This document shows positions 56,219 to 64,000 of a stretch of 64,000 nucleotides of DNA, in pieces. A program made the position numbers and the translations under genes. The notes under the pieces were generated by a model. The model saw nothing but the letters and a program-made list of their open reading frames with translations, searched no databases and had not been told where the DNA came from. Position 1 is the stretch's first letter, and each line of letters begins with the position of its first letter. This stretch comes from Candidatus Gastranaerophilales bacterium (lineage in GTDB: Bacteria; Cyanobacteriota; Vampirovibrionia; Gastranaerophilales; Gastranaerophilaceae): contig CALVED010000001.1 in the NCBI GenBank assembly GCA_944326485.1, forward strand, positions 186,001 to 250,000, in the 5' to 3' direction.

Positions 56219-57199
56219 ATGAAATTTAAATGCTGTGAATGGGCTTTATCTCATCTGGTTATAAATGCAGATGATTTAACATATTGTTGTGCTTCTTTTG
56301 ATAAAAAACTTACATTTATTGAGAAATATAATGGAGAGTTAATAGACATTGACTCATACATAGAAAACAGAAAAAATTTTATAGAAAATTGCAAACAGAA
56401 TAAATTCCCTGAAGCTTGTAAAGATTGCCCCACTTTAGAAGAAAGAGACTGGGATGAAACACTTGGTTTCATAGATGTATCTATTTCTAACAGAACAAAA
56501 TGCAGTTGTAATTGTACTTATTGTATCATTTCTGATGGCGGAAAAGATGAAATTAAGAAATATCTGAATACTCGTAGTACATATGATGTAAAACCATTAT
56601 TAAATCAATTAAGAGAAAATAATATGTTTAAGCCCGGATGCCATTTTATTATTGGTGGTGGAGAGTGTGCCGAGTATCCTAAAGGTGAATTAAAATGGTT
56701 AATAGATTTTATTTTTGACCAAAAAGGTTCTATTGAATTTCTAAGTGCCGGTATTACATACTCAGATGATATATATCAAGCTCTAAAAACAGGAAAAACA
56801 AAATTAAAAGTTTCTGTTGATGCAGGAACAAAAAAAGTCTATGAACAAATTAAAAGAGTTAAAGGCTTTGATGCCGTATGGAAAAATCTAAAAAAATATA
56901 TACAAGCAACAAAAAACAATAATAATGCCGAAGTCACAATTAAATATATAATTATTCCAGGCGTAAATGACAATCTAAAAGAGGCAAAAGAATTTATTAA
57001 AAATTGCAAGAAAGTTAAATGTTCTTCTATAGAAATAAATGTTGAATTCTACTGGATTAGCAATAACTTTGACAAACCAATATCTAATTCTTTAAAAGAA
57101 ACATTACAATACTTTAATAGTTTAAAAAAAGAAAATGTATTCTTTTCATCAAATATTTCTTCACATATAACTTCATGGTTAAAAACCAATATTGTTTAA
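56219..57199 (+). CDS. Radical-SAM protein, type A (GGE-EYP subgroup)
   Basis: 326 aa. C5, C6, C23, C24, C67, C70; CSCNCTYC 95-102; GGGECAEYPKGEL; VSVDAGTKKVYEQIKRVKG. AAGGGAAGAG ribosome binding site. Last member of the array; followed by an intrinsic terminator. Confidence 0.85.
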   Translation: MKFKCCEWALSHLVINADDLTYCCASFDKKLTFIEKYNGELIDIDSYIENRKNFIENCKQNKFPEACKDCPTLEERDWDETLGFIDVSISNRTKCSCNCTYCIISDGGKDEIKKYLNTRSTYDVKPLLNQLRENNMFKPGCHFIIGGGECAEYPKGELKWLIDFIFDQKGSIEFLSAGITYSDDIYQALKTGKTKLKVSVDAGTKKVYEQIKRVKGFDAVWKNLKKYIQATKNNNNAEVTIKYIIIPGVNDNLKEAKEFIKNCKKVKCSSIEINVEFYWISNNFDKPISNSLKETLQYFNSLKKENVFFSSNISSHITSWLKTNIV

Positions 57200-57217
57200 C
57201 ATCAACTAATTATAAAG

Positions 57218-57240
57218 AAGGGGCTAAAAAGCCCCTTTTT
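57218..57240 (+). terminator. Intrinsic terminator
   Basis: AAGGGGCT (57218-57225), AAAA loop, AGCCCCTT (57230-57237) followed by TTT. It ends the transcript of 56219 and may also serve the convergent gene at 57249. Confidence 0.9.
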
Positions 57241-57248
57241 GCATTTGA

Positions 57249-58880
57249 TTATATACTTATTGTTTCTTTAATTTTCGACTTACTATTTTTAATAAGTTTT
57301 TTATAGAATTCAATACCTGCCATTAATGAATATACATTATCGAATCCGTTTTGCATTAATATTCTGGCAGCACAATAACTTGTATAGCCTGTATTACAGA
57401 ACAACACAACCTTTTTATCCTTTGGTATTTCATTAAGTCTGTTTCTAATTTGATTTATAGGTATATTAACAGCACCTGAAATAGTTTCTGCCTTAAATGC
57501 CGGTTCTAATCTAACATCTATTAATAAAGAATTTTCTAAGTCTTCAAAAAACGCAGGCTTTAACAATCCTCTAATAATATTTTCGGCATTCATACCTAAA
57601 ATATTTACAGGGTCTTTTGCAGAAGAAAATGGAGGTGCATAAGATAGTTCACTATCAATCATATCCTGAATAGAACCGTTCATACGCATTATAGAACTTA
57701 TAACATCAATCCTTTTCTCAACACCTTTTTCCCCTATAGCTTGAGCGCCAAGTATTTTACCTTCTTTATTAAATAACAGTTTAAACAATATAGGACTTGA
57801 ATTAGGATAATACCCTGCGTGGGATTTGCCAAAAGTATATGTTTTTAAATAAGGAATATTTTTTTGTTTTAATTGCTTTTCATTGTTACCTACACAAGCA
57901 AGGGTTAAATCAAAAACTTTTATAACAGAAGTTCCTTGTGATTTTTTATATGTTGAATTGATAGAACAAATATTATCGGCGATAATTCTGCCTTGTCTGT
58001 TTGCAGGTCCTGCAAGAGGGATTAAAGTATCAGTATCAGAAATAAAATCTTTCACCTCAACTCCGTCGCCTGCCGCATAAATATTAGAATCAGAGGTTTG
58101 CATATTTTCATTAACAATAATACCTCTATTAGTTTTCAAATTACAATCTTTAGCCAGACTTAACTCCGGTTTAACCCCTATTGCCATTATTACAATATCA
58201 AATTCAACCTCTCTGTTTGAGTTAAGAATAAGCTTATTATTGTTAAACTCTTTAACACCGTCAGATAAAATAAGGTTAACATTGTTCACAATCATGGCAT
58301 TTTGAGCCACCCAAGCAATTTCTTCATCCACAGGAGCCAAAATTTGATTACCCAACTCTATAACAGTAGTATCAAGCCCCATTTCAGCAAGGTTTTCAGC
58401 CATTTCAATACCGATAAATCCGCCGCCGATAACTGCTGCCTTTTTTGAATTGTTCTTTTTTATAAAATCTTTTATTCTATCTGCATCATCTAAAGTTCTG
58501 ACAGAAAAAACACAATTTCTATCCATTCCATTAAAATTTGGTATTATAGGAGAAGCCCCCTGGGCAAGCACTAACTTATCGTAAGATATTACTTCACCAT
58601 TCATTAATTGAAGAGTTTTTTCTGTTCTGTTTATTTTTACAACTTCGGTATTAAGTCTAACATCAATATTAAACCAAGTTTTAAACTTTTGCGGTGTAGA
58701 TACTAATATGCTATCTCTATCAGGTATAACGTCAGAAACATAATAAGGTAAACCACAATTTGCAATAGAAACCTCGTTCGATTTTTCAAGAATTAAAATT
58801 TCACAAGATTCATCTAACCTTCTGAGTCTGGTAGCACAGCTGGCACCTGCAGCTCCGCCGCCTATAATTACAACTTTCAT
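57249..58880 (-). CDS. CoA-disulfide reductase/rhodanese fusion (FAD pyridine nucleotide-disulfide oxidoreductase)
   Basis: 543 aa. FAD domain GGGAAGASCATRLRRL, redox cysteine in SIANCGLPYYVS (single-Cys CoADR/NADH-oxidase class), NAD domain AAVIGGGFIGIEMAENL, IYAAGDGVEV, dimer domain with HAGYYPNSSPI. The C-terminal rhodanese (about 445-535) has LIDVRLEPAF, GAVNIPINQI and catalytic Cys in LFCNTGYTSY. Acts on CoA disulfide or persulfides/polysulfides in the cytoplasm. Expressed from a promoter covered by two palindromes. Confidence 0.92.
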   Translation of the reverse strand: MKVVIIGGGAAGASCATRLRRLDESCEILILEKSNEVSIANCGLPYYVSDVIPDRDSILVSTPQKFKTWFNIDVRLNTEVVKINRTEKTLQLMNGEVISYDKLVLAQGASPIIPNFNGMDRNCVFSVRTLDDADRIKDFIKKNNSKKAAVIGGGFIGIEMAENLAEMGLDTTVIELGNQILAPVDEEIAWVAQNAMIVNNVNLILSDGVKEFNNNKLILNSNREVEFDIVIMAIGVKPELSLAKDCNLKTNRGIIVNENMQTSDSNIYAAGDGVEVKDFISDTDTLIPLAGPANRQGRIIADNICSINSTYKKSQGTSVIKVFDLTLACVGNNEKQLKQKNIPYLKTYTFGKSHAGYYPNSSPILFKLLFNKEGKILGAQAIGEKGVEKRIDVISSIMRMNGSIQDMIDSELSYAPPFSSAKDPVNILGMNAENIIRGLLKPAFFEDLENSLLIDVRLEPAFKAETISGAVNIPINQIRNRLNEIPKDKKVVLFCNTGYTSYCAARILMQNGFDNVYSLMAGIEFYKKLIKNSKSKIKETISI

Positions 58881-58900
58881 AAATTCTCACTTTCATTTGG

Positions 58901-58940
58901 CAATATTAGAATATTATAATATACTAATATTGTCAATAAA
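58901..58940 (-). promoter_or_regulatory. Promoter with overlapping palindrome for the CoADR-rhodanese gene
   Basis: Minus strand TTGACA, 17-bp spacer, TATTCT. It is covered by the perfect inverted repeat CAATATTAG (58901-58909) and CTAATATTG (58924-58932). A second perfect 10-bp inverted repeat, TGTCAATAAA (58931-58940) and TTTATTGACA (58955-58964), includes the -35. Repressor control is likely. Confidence 0.6.
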
Positions 58941-58991
58941 AGAGCATGTAAGGATTTATTGACATAATTATTTAAGCATAAATTTAATATT

Positions 58992-60425
58992 CTATATGTC
59001 TAAAGCATTAAAAACTTTAAGTGCTTTTTCTAAATTTTCTTTGATTTCTTCTGCTAATATCTCCGGATCGGGAAGATTTTCTAAATCTTCTAAACTTTCA
59101 TCCTTTAACCAAGTAATGTCGAGATTTGTCTTATCACGGCTAATTATTTCATCATAAGTAAATTTTTTAAATCTTTCACTTTCTACCCTTTTAGAAACAT
59201 CATCTGCACAATAGCATTTAATAAAGTCTTTTAAATGTTCATCATTTAAAGAATTTGTAACCAAAGTCAAATTGACATTTGTTCTAAAGTCATAAACCCA
59301 AACATCATTTGTTCTGTGTCCGTCTTCTAATGGCGATAACTTGTCAAAGAAAATAACATTAGCTTTTACACCTTGTGCGTAAAAGATACCAGTAGGAAGC
59401 CTTAAAATTGTATGTAAATTAAAATCTTTCAAAAGTTTTTTACGGACTTTTTCACCTGCACCGCCTTCAAACAAAACGTTATCAGGAACTACAACACCAG
59501 CTCTGCCTTCAATTTTTAAAACAGTCATAATGTGTTGTAAAAAATTGATTTGTTTATTGGATGTTGTTGCAGTAAAATCATCTCTTTGATAATCATCTTT
59601 TTCAGATTTAACACTGCCATCATCCCCCATAATTTTTGTAGCTGATTTTTTCCCGAATGGAGGATTTGTTAATACAATATCAAAACGTTTTTCACCTGCC
59701 GACATCAAAGAATCACCTTGTTTAACAGGGCTAATTCCGTTTCCAATACCGTGCAAATACAAGTTCATAGCACAAAGACTAACTACAAGCGGTGTAATAT
59801 CAACCCCAAAAAGTTTTTCTTCCCTTAATGCTTTTAACTTTTCCTTATCTTTAGTCTGTTTTTTCATGTAATCATATGCAGAAAGTAAAAATCCGCCTGT
59901 ACCACAAGCAGGGTCAAGGATAGTATTTTCAGGAGTCGGTTTCATTACTTCAACAATTGCATTAATTAAAGGACGAGGAGTAAAATATTGACCTGCTCCA
60001 GCTTTTGTTTCAGTCGCATTTTTTTGTAAAAGCCCCTCATAAATAGCACCTTTTACATCTACATCTAATCCCATCCAAGTTTGTTCATCAACTAAAGAAA
60101 CAAGCTTTTTTAACTTTGCAGGTTCTGCAATTTTATTTTGTGCTTTTGAATAAATAGTACCAACAATGCCATTAATCTTTGATAACTCAGTTAGTGCTTT
60201 GTTATAAGCACTTTCTAGTTCAACTCCATCAAGAGTTTTTAAGTTTTTCCATTGATATTGTTCAGGAATTAAAGATTTTTGCCCAAGAACAGATACACAC
60301 TCATCATCCATTTTAAGAAATAACAAATATGTAAGCTGTGCAACATAATCAGTATATGCAACACCGCTATCTTTCAAAATAGTTGCATAATTCCAAACCT
60401 TAGTTATCAAATTATTTTCTGTCAT
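58992..60425 (-). CDS. hsdM: Type I restriction-modification DNA methyltransferase subunit
   Basis: 477 aa. HsdM N-terminal helical domain (1-140), SAM motif DPACGTGGFLLSAYDYM, catalytic NPPFGKK (N6-adenine class), and GRAGVVVPDNVLFEGGAGEKVRKKLL. Last gene of the operon, its start overlapping the end of hsdS by 14 bp. With HsdS it forms the methylase, with HsdR the nuclease. Confidence 0.95.
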   Translation of the reverse strand: MTENNLITKVWNYATILKDSGVAYTDYVAQLTYLLFLKMDDECVSVLGQKSLIPEQYQWKNLKTLDGVELESAYNKALTELSKINGIVGTIYSKAQNKIAEPAKLKKLVSLVDEQTWMGLDVDVKGAIYEGLLQKNATETKAGAGQYFTPRPLINAIVEVMKPTPENTILDPACGTGGFLLSAYDYMKKQTKDKEKLKALREEKLFGVDITPLVVSLCAMNLYLHGIGNGISPVKQGDSLMSAGEKRFDIVLTNPPFGKKSATKIMGDDGSVKSEKDDYQRDDFTATTSNKQINFLQHIMTVLKIEGRAGVVVPDNVLFEGGAGEKVRKKLLKDFNLHTILRLPTGIFYAQGVKANVIFFDKLSPLEDGHRTNDVWVYDFRTNVNLTLVTNSLNDEHLKDFIKCYCADDVSKRVESERFKKFTYDEIISRDKTNLDITWLKDESLEDLENLPDPEILAEEIKENLEKALKVFNALDI

Positions 60426-61701
60426 TATGTTTCTCTTTCTTTATTTTTTCAAGGAGTATTGAGGCGGGTTCGTCTGTCAGGTCTTGGGGAACTAAACGAC
60501 CTTCAAATGCTTTTTTTAGAATTGATTGTTTTAATTGTTTCGCTTTTTCAATGTTATCATCAACAACCTTTTCAACCTCATCAGCAACAGCAAATCTCTT
60601 TTCTATTTCTTTTACTATCCATTTTTGTTCTATCATCGTAGGTAATAATAAGGGTAAATGCTTAAGTGTATTTAAATAAATACCTTTTTGGGCTGTACCA
60701 CGCTCTTGGGTTTTAAAATAGTATTTTGATATAGGCGAATCAAAATAGTATTTTAAAAATTGCGAATTTATATTATTCGGCTTAATCAATGCTACACTTC
60801 TCTGTAAAACAAATTTTTGAGTATTTTTAGAAACAACAGCAGATTCTCCAATTGTCCCAACAATAGTTAATAAAATATCATTTTCTTCAATTGGTGTTCT
60901 TCTATATTCTTTGTCAAAATCTTTTTCAGAAATAAGTCTAAAATCATCAAAAATAATTTGACCATTTTTAATATTTTGCCCACTTAACATTGGTATACCA
61001 ACTTGTTGTTTAGGTGGAGGGTTATGTGAGCCATCAGAAATTTTATTTGATACTTCTTTTAAAATAGTTTCTTGCCAGTGAGAGGTTTTATATATTTTAC
61101 CCTCAAAAGCGGATTTTAAGACAGATTGTCGATATTGTTTTATTTTTTCTTTTGCTTGTTCAAGATGTTCTAACCCCTCATCAATCTTTGCAAATTCACT
61201 TTCAATCTTTTCCACTATCCGTCTTTGTTCTTTCAGTGGTGGAATTATAATACTAATTCCTTTTATTCTATCTATATTTAAGTTCTTAACAGTTGACCCA
61301 GTTGCAACTATAGAAAACTTAGAATAAATATTGGGAGAGCTTAACAGATAATATAAAAAATCTTCAATTGCAATTTTATATGGATTTCTAAATACAACCC
61401 AACCGTCATGAATACATCCAGTTGTTTTCATAATATATGGACGACCAAAACTCATAGAATTTGAAAGGATTAAATCTCCAATATTAACAAATCGAGAATG
61501 TTTTAATCCTTCAGGCTTAATTTTTTCTTTTGTTTCGAAAATATATTTTGATGTATTTTTAGTATCACCTATTTTTATCCAATTAATTCCTTCAAGAGAA
61601 GTCGTCAAATATTCTTTTATTGGTCGAGGAGAACCACCCCTCTCTATATTAAAGACCTCACCAATCTGACACTCAACCCAACCTTGAGGTAGTTTAGCCA
61701 T
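60412..61701 (-). CDS. hsdS: Type I restriction-modification specificity subunit
   Basis: 429 aa from ATG 61701, chosen for AGGAG six nt upstream; the frame also opens nine codons earlier. Two target-recognition domains (MAKLPQGWVECQIGEVF... and WQETILKEVSNKISDGSHNP...), each followed by a conserved helix (PPLKEQRRIVEKIESEFAKIDEG and EQKWIVKEIEKRFAVADE) and LKSAFEGKI / LKKAFEGRLVPQD. Target sequence unknown. Confidence 0.92.
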   Translation of the reverse strand: MAKLPQGWVECQIGEVFNIERGGSPRPIKEYLTTSLEGINWIKIGDTKNTSKYIFETKEKIKPEGLKHSRFVNIGDLILSNSMSFGRPYIMKTTGCIHDGWVVFRNPYKIAIEDFLYYLLSSPNIYSKFSIVATGSTVKNLNIDRIKGISIIIPPLKEQRRIVEKIESEFAKIDEGLEHLEQAKEKIKQYRQSVLKSAFEGKIYKTSHWQETILKEVSNKISDGSHNPPPKQQVGIPMLSGQNIKNGQIIFDDFRLISEKDFDKEYRRTPIEENDILLTIVGTIGESAVVSKNTQKFVLQRSVALIKPNNINSQFLKYYFDSPISKYYFKTQERGTAQKGIYLNTLKHLPLLLPTMIEQKWIVKEIEKRFAVADEVEKVVDDNIEKAKQLKQSILKKAFEGRLVPQDLTDEPASILLEKIKKEKHNDRK

Positions 61702-62095
61702 GTATCGCTCCTGTTGCCAATTGCACAATTATTTGTTTTCCAATATCAATTGCATTTGAAATTGCAAAGTCTTTTACTTTATTAAATGCCGTGTCATTTT
61801 TTAGTACATCTAAAAACTCATAACCTTGTGCAGTAAGCCTAAAAGTCACATTAGCTATACGATAATTCCCACAGGTCGGGACTACACCAAAATTTTTATT
61901 TGAACATTCAACACAACCATTATCATCTAAAACTTTAATATGTCCTAAAAACTTATCTAGCATATCTTCATCAATACAATGTTTTGAGTCCATTACTCCT
62001 ATTTTTTGCCATAATTCATAGGAACTAATTTCATGTTTGTCATAATTTTCCATTGTCAGCAATATTTCTTTTATAAATTTATAATCAAGCTTCAC
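61694..62095 (-). CDS. DUF2513-like protein inside the hsd operon
   Basis: 133 aa. MKLDYKFIKEILLTMENYD and the winged-helix-like tail FRLTAQGYEFLDVLKNDTAFNKVKDF recall DUF2513 proteins, which often occur beside mobile or defence genes. It starts 4 bp after hsdR and overlaps hsdS by 8 bp, so it is made with the system. Accessory or antirestriction-like regulation is inference. Confidence 0.7.
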   Translation of the reverse strand: MKLDYKFIKEILLTMENYDKHEISSYELWQKIGVMDSKHCIDEDMLDKFLGHIKVLDDNGCVECSNKNFGVVPTCGNYRIANVTFRLTAQGYEFLDVLKNDTAFNKVKDFAISNAIDIGKQIIVQLATGAIHG

Positions 62096-62099
62096 TTTC

Positions 62100-64000
62100 C
62101 TACCCCACCAGTGCTAATGACAAATCATCAAGGATTGAGTCAAGGTCTTGCCCAAAAACTTGGCGAGCTTTGAATATTCCGCCTTTATCTGATAGTGCAT
62201 CTTGCATATCTTCTGTATCAACATATGCATTTGCTACGATGTAATCTTTGATAATTGTCAAAAGTTCCTTTTGTTCTTTTGTAAATTCTATACCGCGTTT
62301 TATTTGACGACCTTTCCACAATTCAAAACGAGAGTTTGCAACAGATGAAAAATCTTCTAAAACTTCATCTTGACCAATTGCAAAACGTACAAGTTGTACA
62401 AGGTTTGTCAACAATTTTGCGGGGTCTTGCGTGTTTTTAACTTTATCTTGTTCTATAAGTTTATATGCGTTCCAAATTCCGACAACTTCTAACGGCGGAA
62501 TTTCTGTTGCAAGTTTGTTTGATAATTCTTTTATTTTTTCATAAGTCAAATGACGTGTTTTGTATTGTGTATTATAAATAATTAAAAGTGCATCAATTTT
62601 ATCTTTGTTCTGTTCAATAAAATCTTTAAAGCTTTTAACAGTTTCTTGTGCTTTTTTAAGGCTAAATTCAGATGTTATAACTTCATCAGTTGAATATACA
62701 TCTATAACCAAATGTGATTTTGAAGCGAGGTCAAGCAAAAGTTGTCTTAATGCAGGTTGATTAAATGGTTTTACTGCTTCATCTCTTAACTGTTCAATTT
62801 CTTTTTCTGTCTTATTTTCTATAAGGTCATAATCAATTGTATCCATTATTTCATTTGCAATTTTGGATAGTGTTTTGCCTTGAGTATACTCTTGAACTTT
62901 TTGAATATCGTCTTTTTCAAGGTTTGCTTCAAGTCTTGCAATTCTACCTGCTAGAGTTGATAGTGTATCTTCATCAATTGCACCTTGTGCGACATCTTCC
63001 AATAGTTTTTTTAAAGATACTGTTTTCTTTCTTTCAAGTGGTTGAGAAACAGATTTTTTGCTTTCTGTAACACCTACTGCATCAATCAAATAAAAATGAT
63101 TTTTCACATTTGCATTCGGAGTTACACCTTTTAAATCTGTAGATGTTATTGTTCTTACACCTCTTCCCTTCATTTGCTCATAATAGAGTTGAGATTTTAC
63201 ATCACGCATAAAAATCAAAACTTCAAGAGGCTTAATATCTGTACCTGTTGCAATCATATCAACAGTTACAGCAATTCTAAATTGAGGGTCTACCCTAAAT
63301 GATTTAATAATTTCTTCGGGTTTTTCCTGTGTAACATTGTATGTAATTTTTTTACAAAAATCGTTTCCTTTTCCAAAAACTTCTCTTGTAATTCTTACTA
63401 TCTCTTCTGCGTGATTATCATCTTTTGCAAAAATTAGAGTTTTTGGAATCCAAGTTGGTTCACGCTCCGGAAATAACTGCGTAAATATTGCCTGTTTATA
63501 TGTTTCTAAAACTGTTCTTATTTGGTTTGGCGCCAAAACAGACCTATCTAAAGCATTTTTATCATAAACAATATCATCAGAAAGTTGTTCATAAATAACT
63601 TTTCTTGTCTTTTTATCTCTTATGGGAACTGTAAAACCAGCTTCTACCTTACTGCCATATTCACCAATTTTAGTTTTAATCCTATATATTTCACAATCAA
63701 CATTGACTTTGTCTATAATAGAACGCTCCAAAGGATATTCTGATACTACATTCTTATTAAAATATCCTAAAGTATAAACAGACGGAGTCGCTGTTAATCC
63801 AATTGTAAATGCATCAAAATATTCAAGAACTTGTTGCCATTCACCATAAATACTTCTATGGCATTCATCTACAATTACAAAATCAAAAAACTCAGGTGGT
63901 ATTTGCGGATTATATACAACTTCTTTGGGCTTACCCAAAGAACCCAATTCATAAGCTGAAACTTCTTCATTTGTTTCATCATAATCTTCTTCACCGCATA
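62100..64000 (-). CDS. hsdR: Type I restriction endonuclease/translocase subunit, C-terminal part
   Basis: The frame is open to the window edge, so the N-terminal nuclease and Walker A lie outside. Visible are the Walker B-type DECH (VIVDECHRSIYGEWQQVLEYFD), GLTATP, RVDPQFRIAVTVDMIATGTDIKPLE (SF2 motif V), YEQMKGRGVRTI (motif VI) and the long C-terminal helical region that binds HsdM/S. It heads the operon. Confidence 0.92.
   Translation of the reverse strand, partial: CGEEDYDETNEEVSAYELGSLGKPKEVVYNPQIPPEFFDFVIVDECHRSIYGEWQQVLEYFDAFTIGLTATPSVYTLGYFNKNVVSEYPLERSIIDKVNVDCEIYRIKTKIGEYGSKVEAGFTVPIRDKKTRKVIYEQLSDDIVYDKNALDRSVLAPNQIRTVLETYKQAIFTQLFPEREPTWIPKTLIFAKDDNHAEEIVRITREVFGKGNDFCKKITYNVTQEKPEEIIKSFRVDPQFRIAVTVDMIATGTDIKPLEVLIFMRDVKSQLYYEQMKGRGVRTITSTDLKGVTPNANVKNHFYLIDAVGVTESKKSVSQPLERKKTVSLKKLLEDVAQGAIDEDTLSTLAGRIARLEANLEKDDIQKVQEYTQGKTLSKIANEIMDTIDYDLIENKTEKEIEQLRDEAVKPFNQPALRQLLLDLASKSHLVIDVYSTDEVITSEFSLKKAQETVKSFKDFIEQNKDKIDALLIIYNTQYKTRHLTYEKIKELSNKLATEIPPLEVVGIWNAYKLIEQDKVKNTQDPAKLLTNLVQLVRFAIGQDEVLEDFSSVANSRFELWKGRQIKRGIEFTKEQKELLTIIKDYIVANAYVDTEDMQDALSDKGGIFKARQVFGQDLDSILDDLSLALVG

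Noticed and set aside
1-64000. tRNA or rRNA genes
   Set aside because: No T-loop/acceptor arrangement or rRNA-like sequence noticed on either strand by eye; a covariance search was not possible.

Overview
The window is AT-rich bacterial chromosomal DNA using the standard code, with dense genes, frequent 1-14 bp overlaps and many A/T-ending codons. The gene content and proteins such as the 'ISFxG' N-terminus at 18446-19306 recall gut Gastranaerophilales ('Melainabacteria', non-photosynthetic Cyanobacteriota). That placement is an impression from style only; no marker gene (rRNA, ribosomal protein) is present to test it.

1-12325 is ordinary metabolism: nadB (3' part) and nadC; etfB-etfA with a GPH/SLC45-like MFS transporter; a methionine operon metY-metX-metW; a convergent Lrp/AsnC regulator with a class I aminotransferase; a ferredoxin-nitroreductase; and a sugar-porter MFS protein.

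12419-57199 is the striking part: 25 radical-SAM family genes. Type A (16 genes, about 315-480 aa) has a Cys-rich N-terminal domain (Cys near 6, 23/24, 70, 73) followed by a CxxxCxxC radical-SAM core. Type B (6 genes, about 334-364 aa) has an N-terminal segment that reads like a SPASM domain (G-N-I, eIWN, FR, C..C) placed before, not after, the radical-SAM core. One type B copy (33131-34174) has lost two of three cluster cysteines and the GE motif. Two further genes are conventional radical-SAM/C-terminal-SPASM enzymes, and one carries a Tat-like leader. Interleaved are surface-glycan genes (Gmd, DegT aminotransferase, cupin, polyprenol-phosphate glycosyltransferase, GT2), two 12-TM membrane proteins translationally coupled to radical-SAM genes, an ankyrin protein, a JAB-like protein and an RTX-protein remnant. 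No precursor peptide is evident. The best inference is a locus that builds or decorates a cell-surface or secreted product using many paralogous radical-SAM enzymes; substrate unknown.

Several genes in this array have extended -10 promoters only 6-9 nt from the ATG (probably leaderless mRNAs). A roughly 150-175 bp interspersed repeat with two hairpins, the first with compensatory stem changes, surrounds the odd genes in the array.

48778-54137 interrupts the array with a LysR-controlled module: a CMD-cupin protein, a hexapeptide acetyltransferase, two alpha/beta hydrolases and a flavodoxin-like reductase. 57218-64000 holds a terminator, a CoA-disulfide-reductase/rhodanese fusion behind nested palindromes, and a type I restriction-modification operon (hsdR, DUF2513-like, hsdS, hsdM) running off the right edge.
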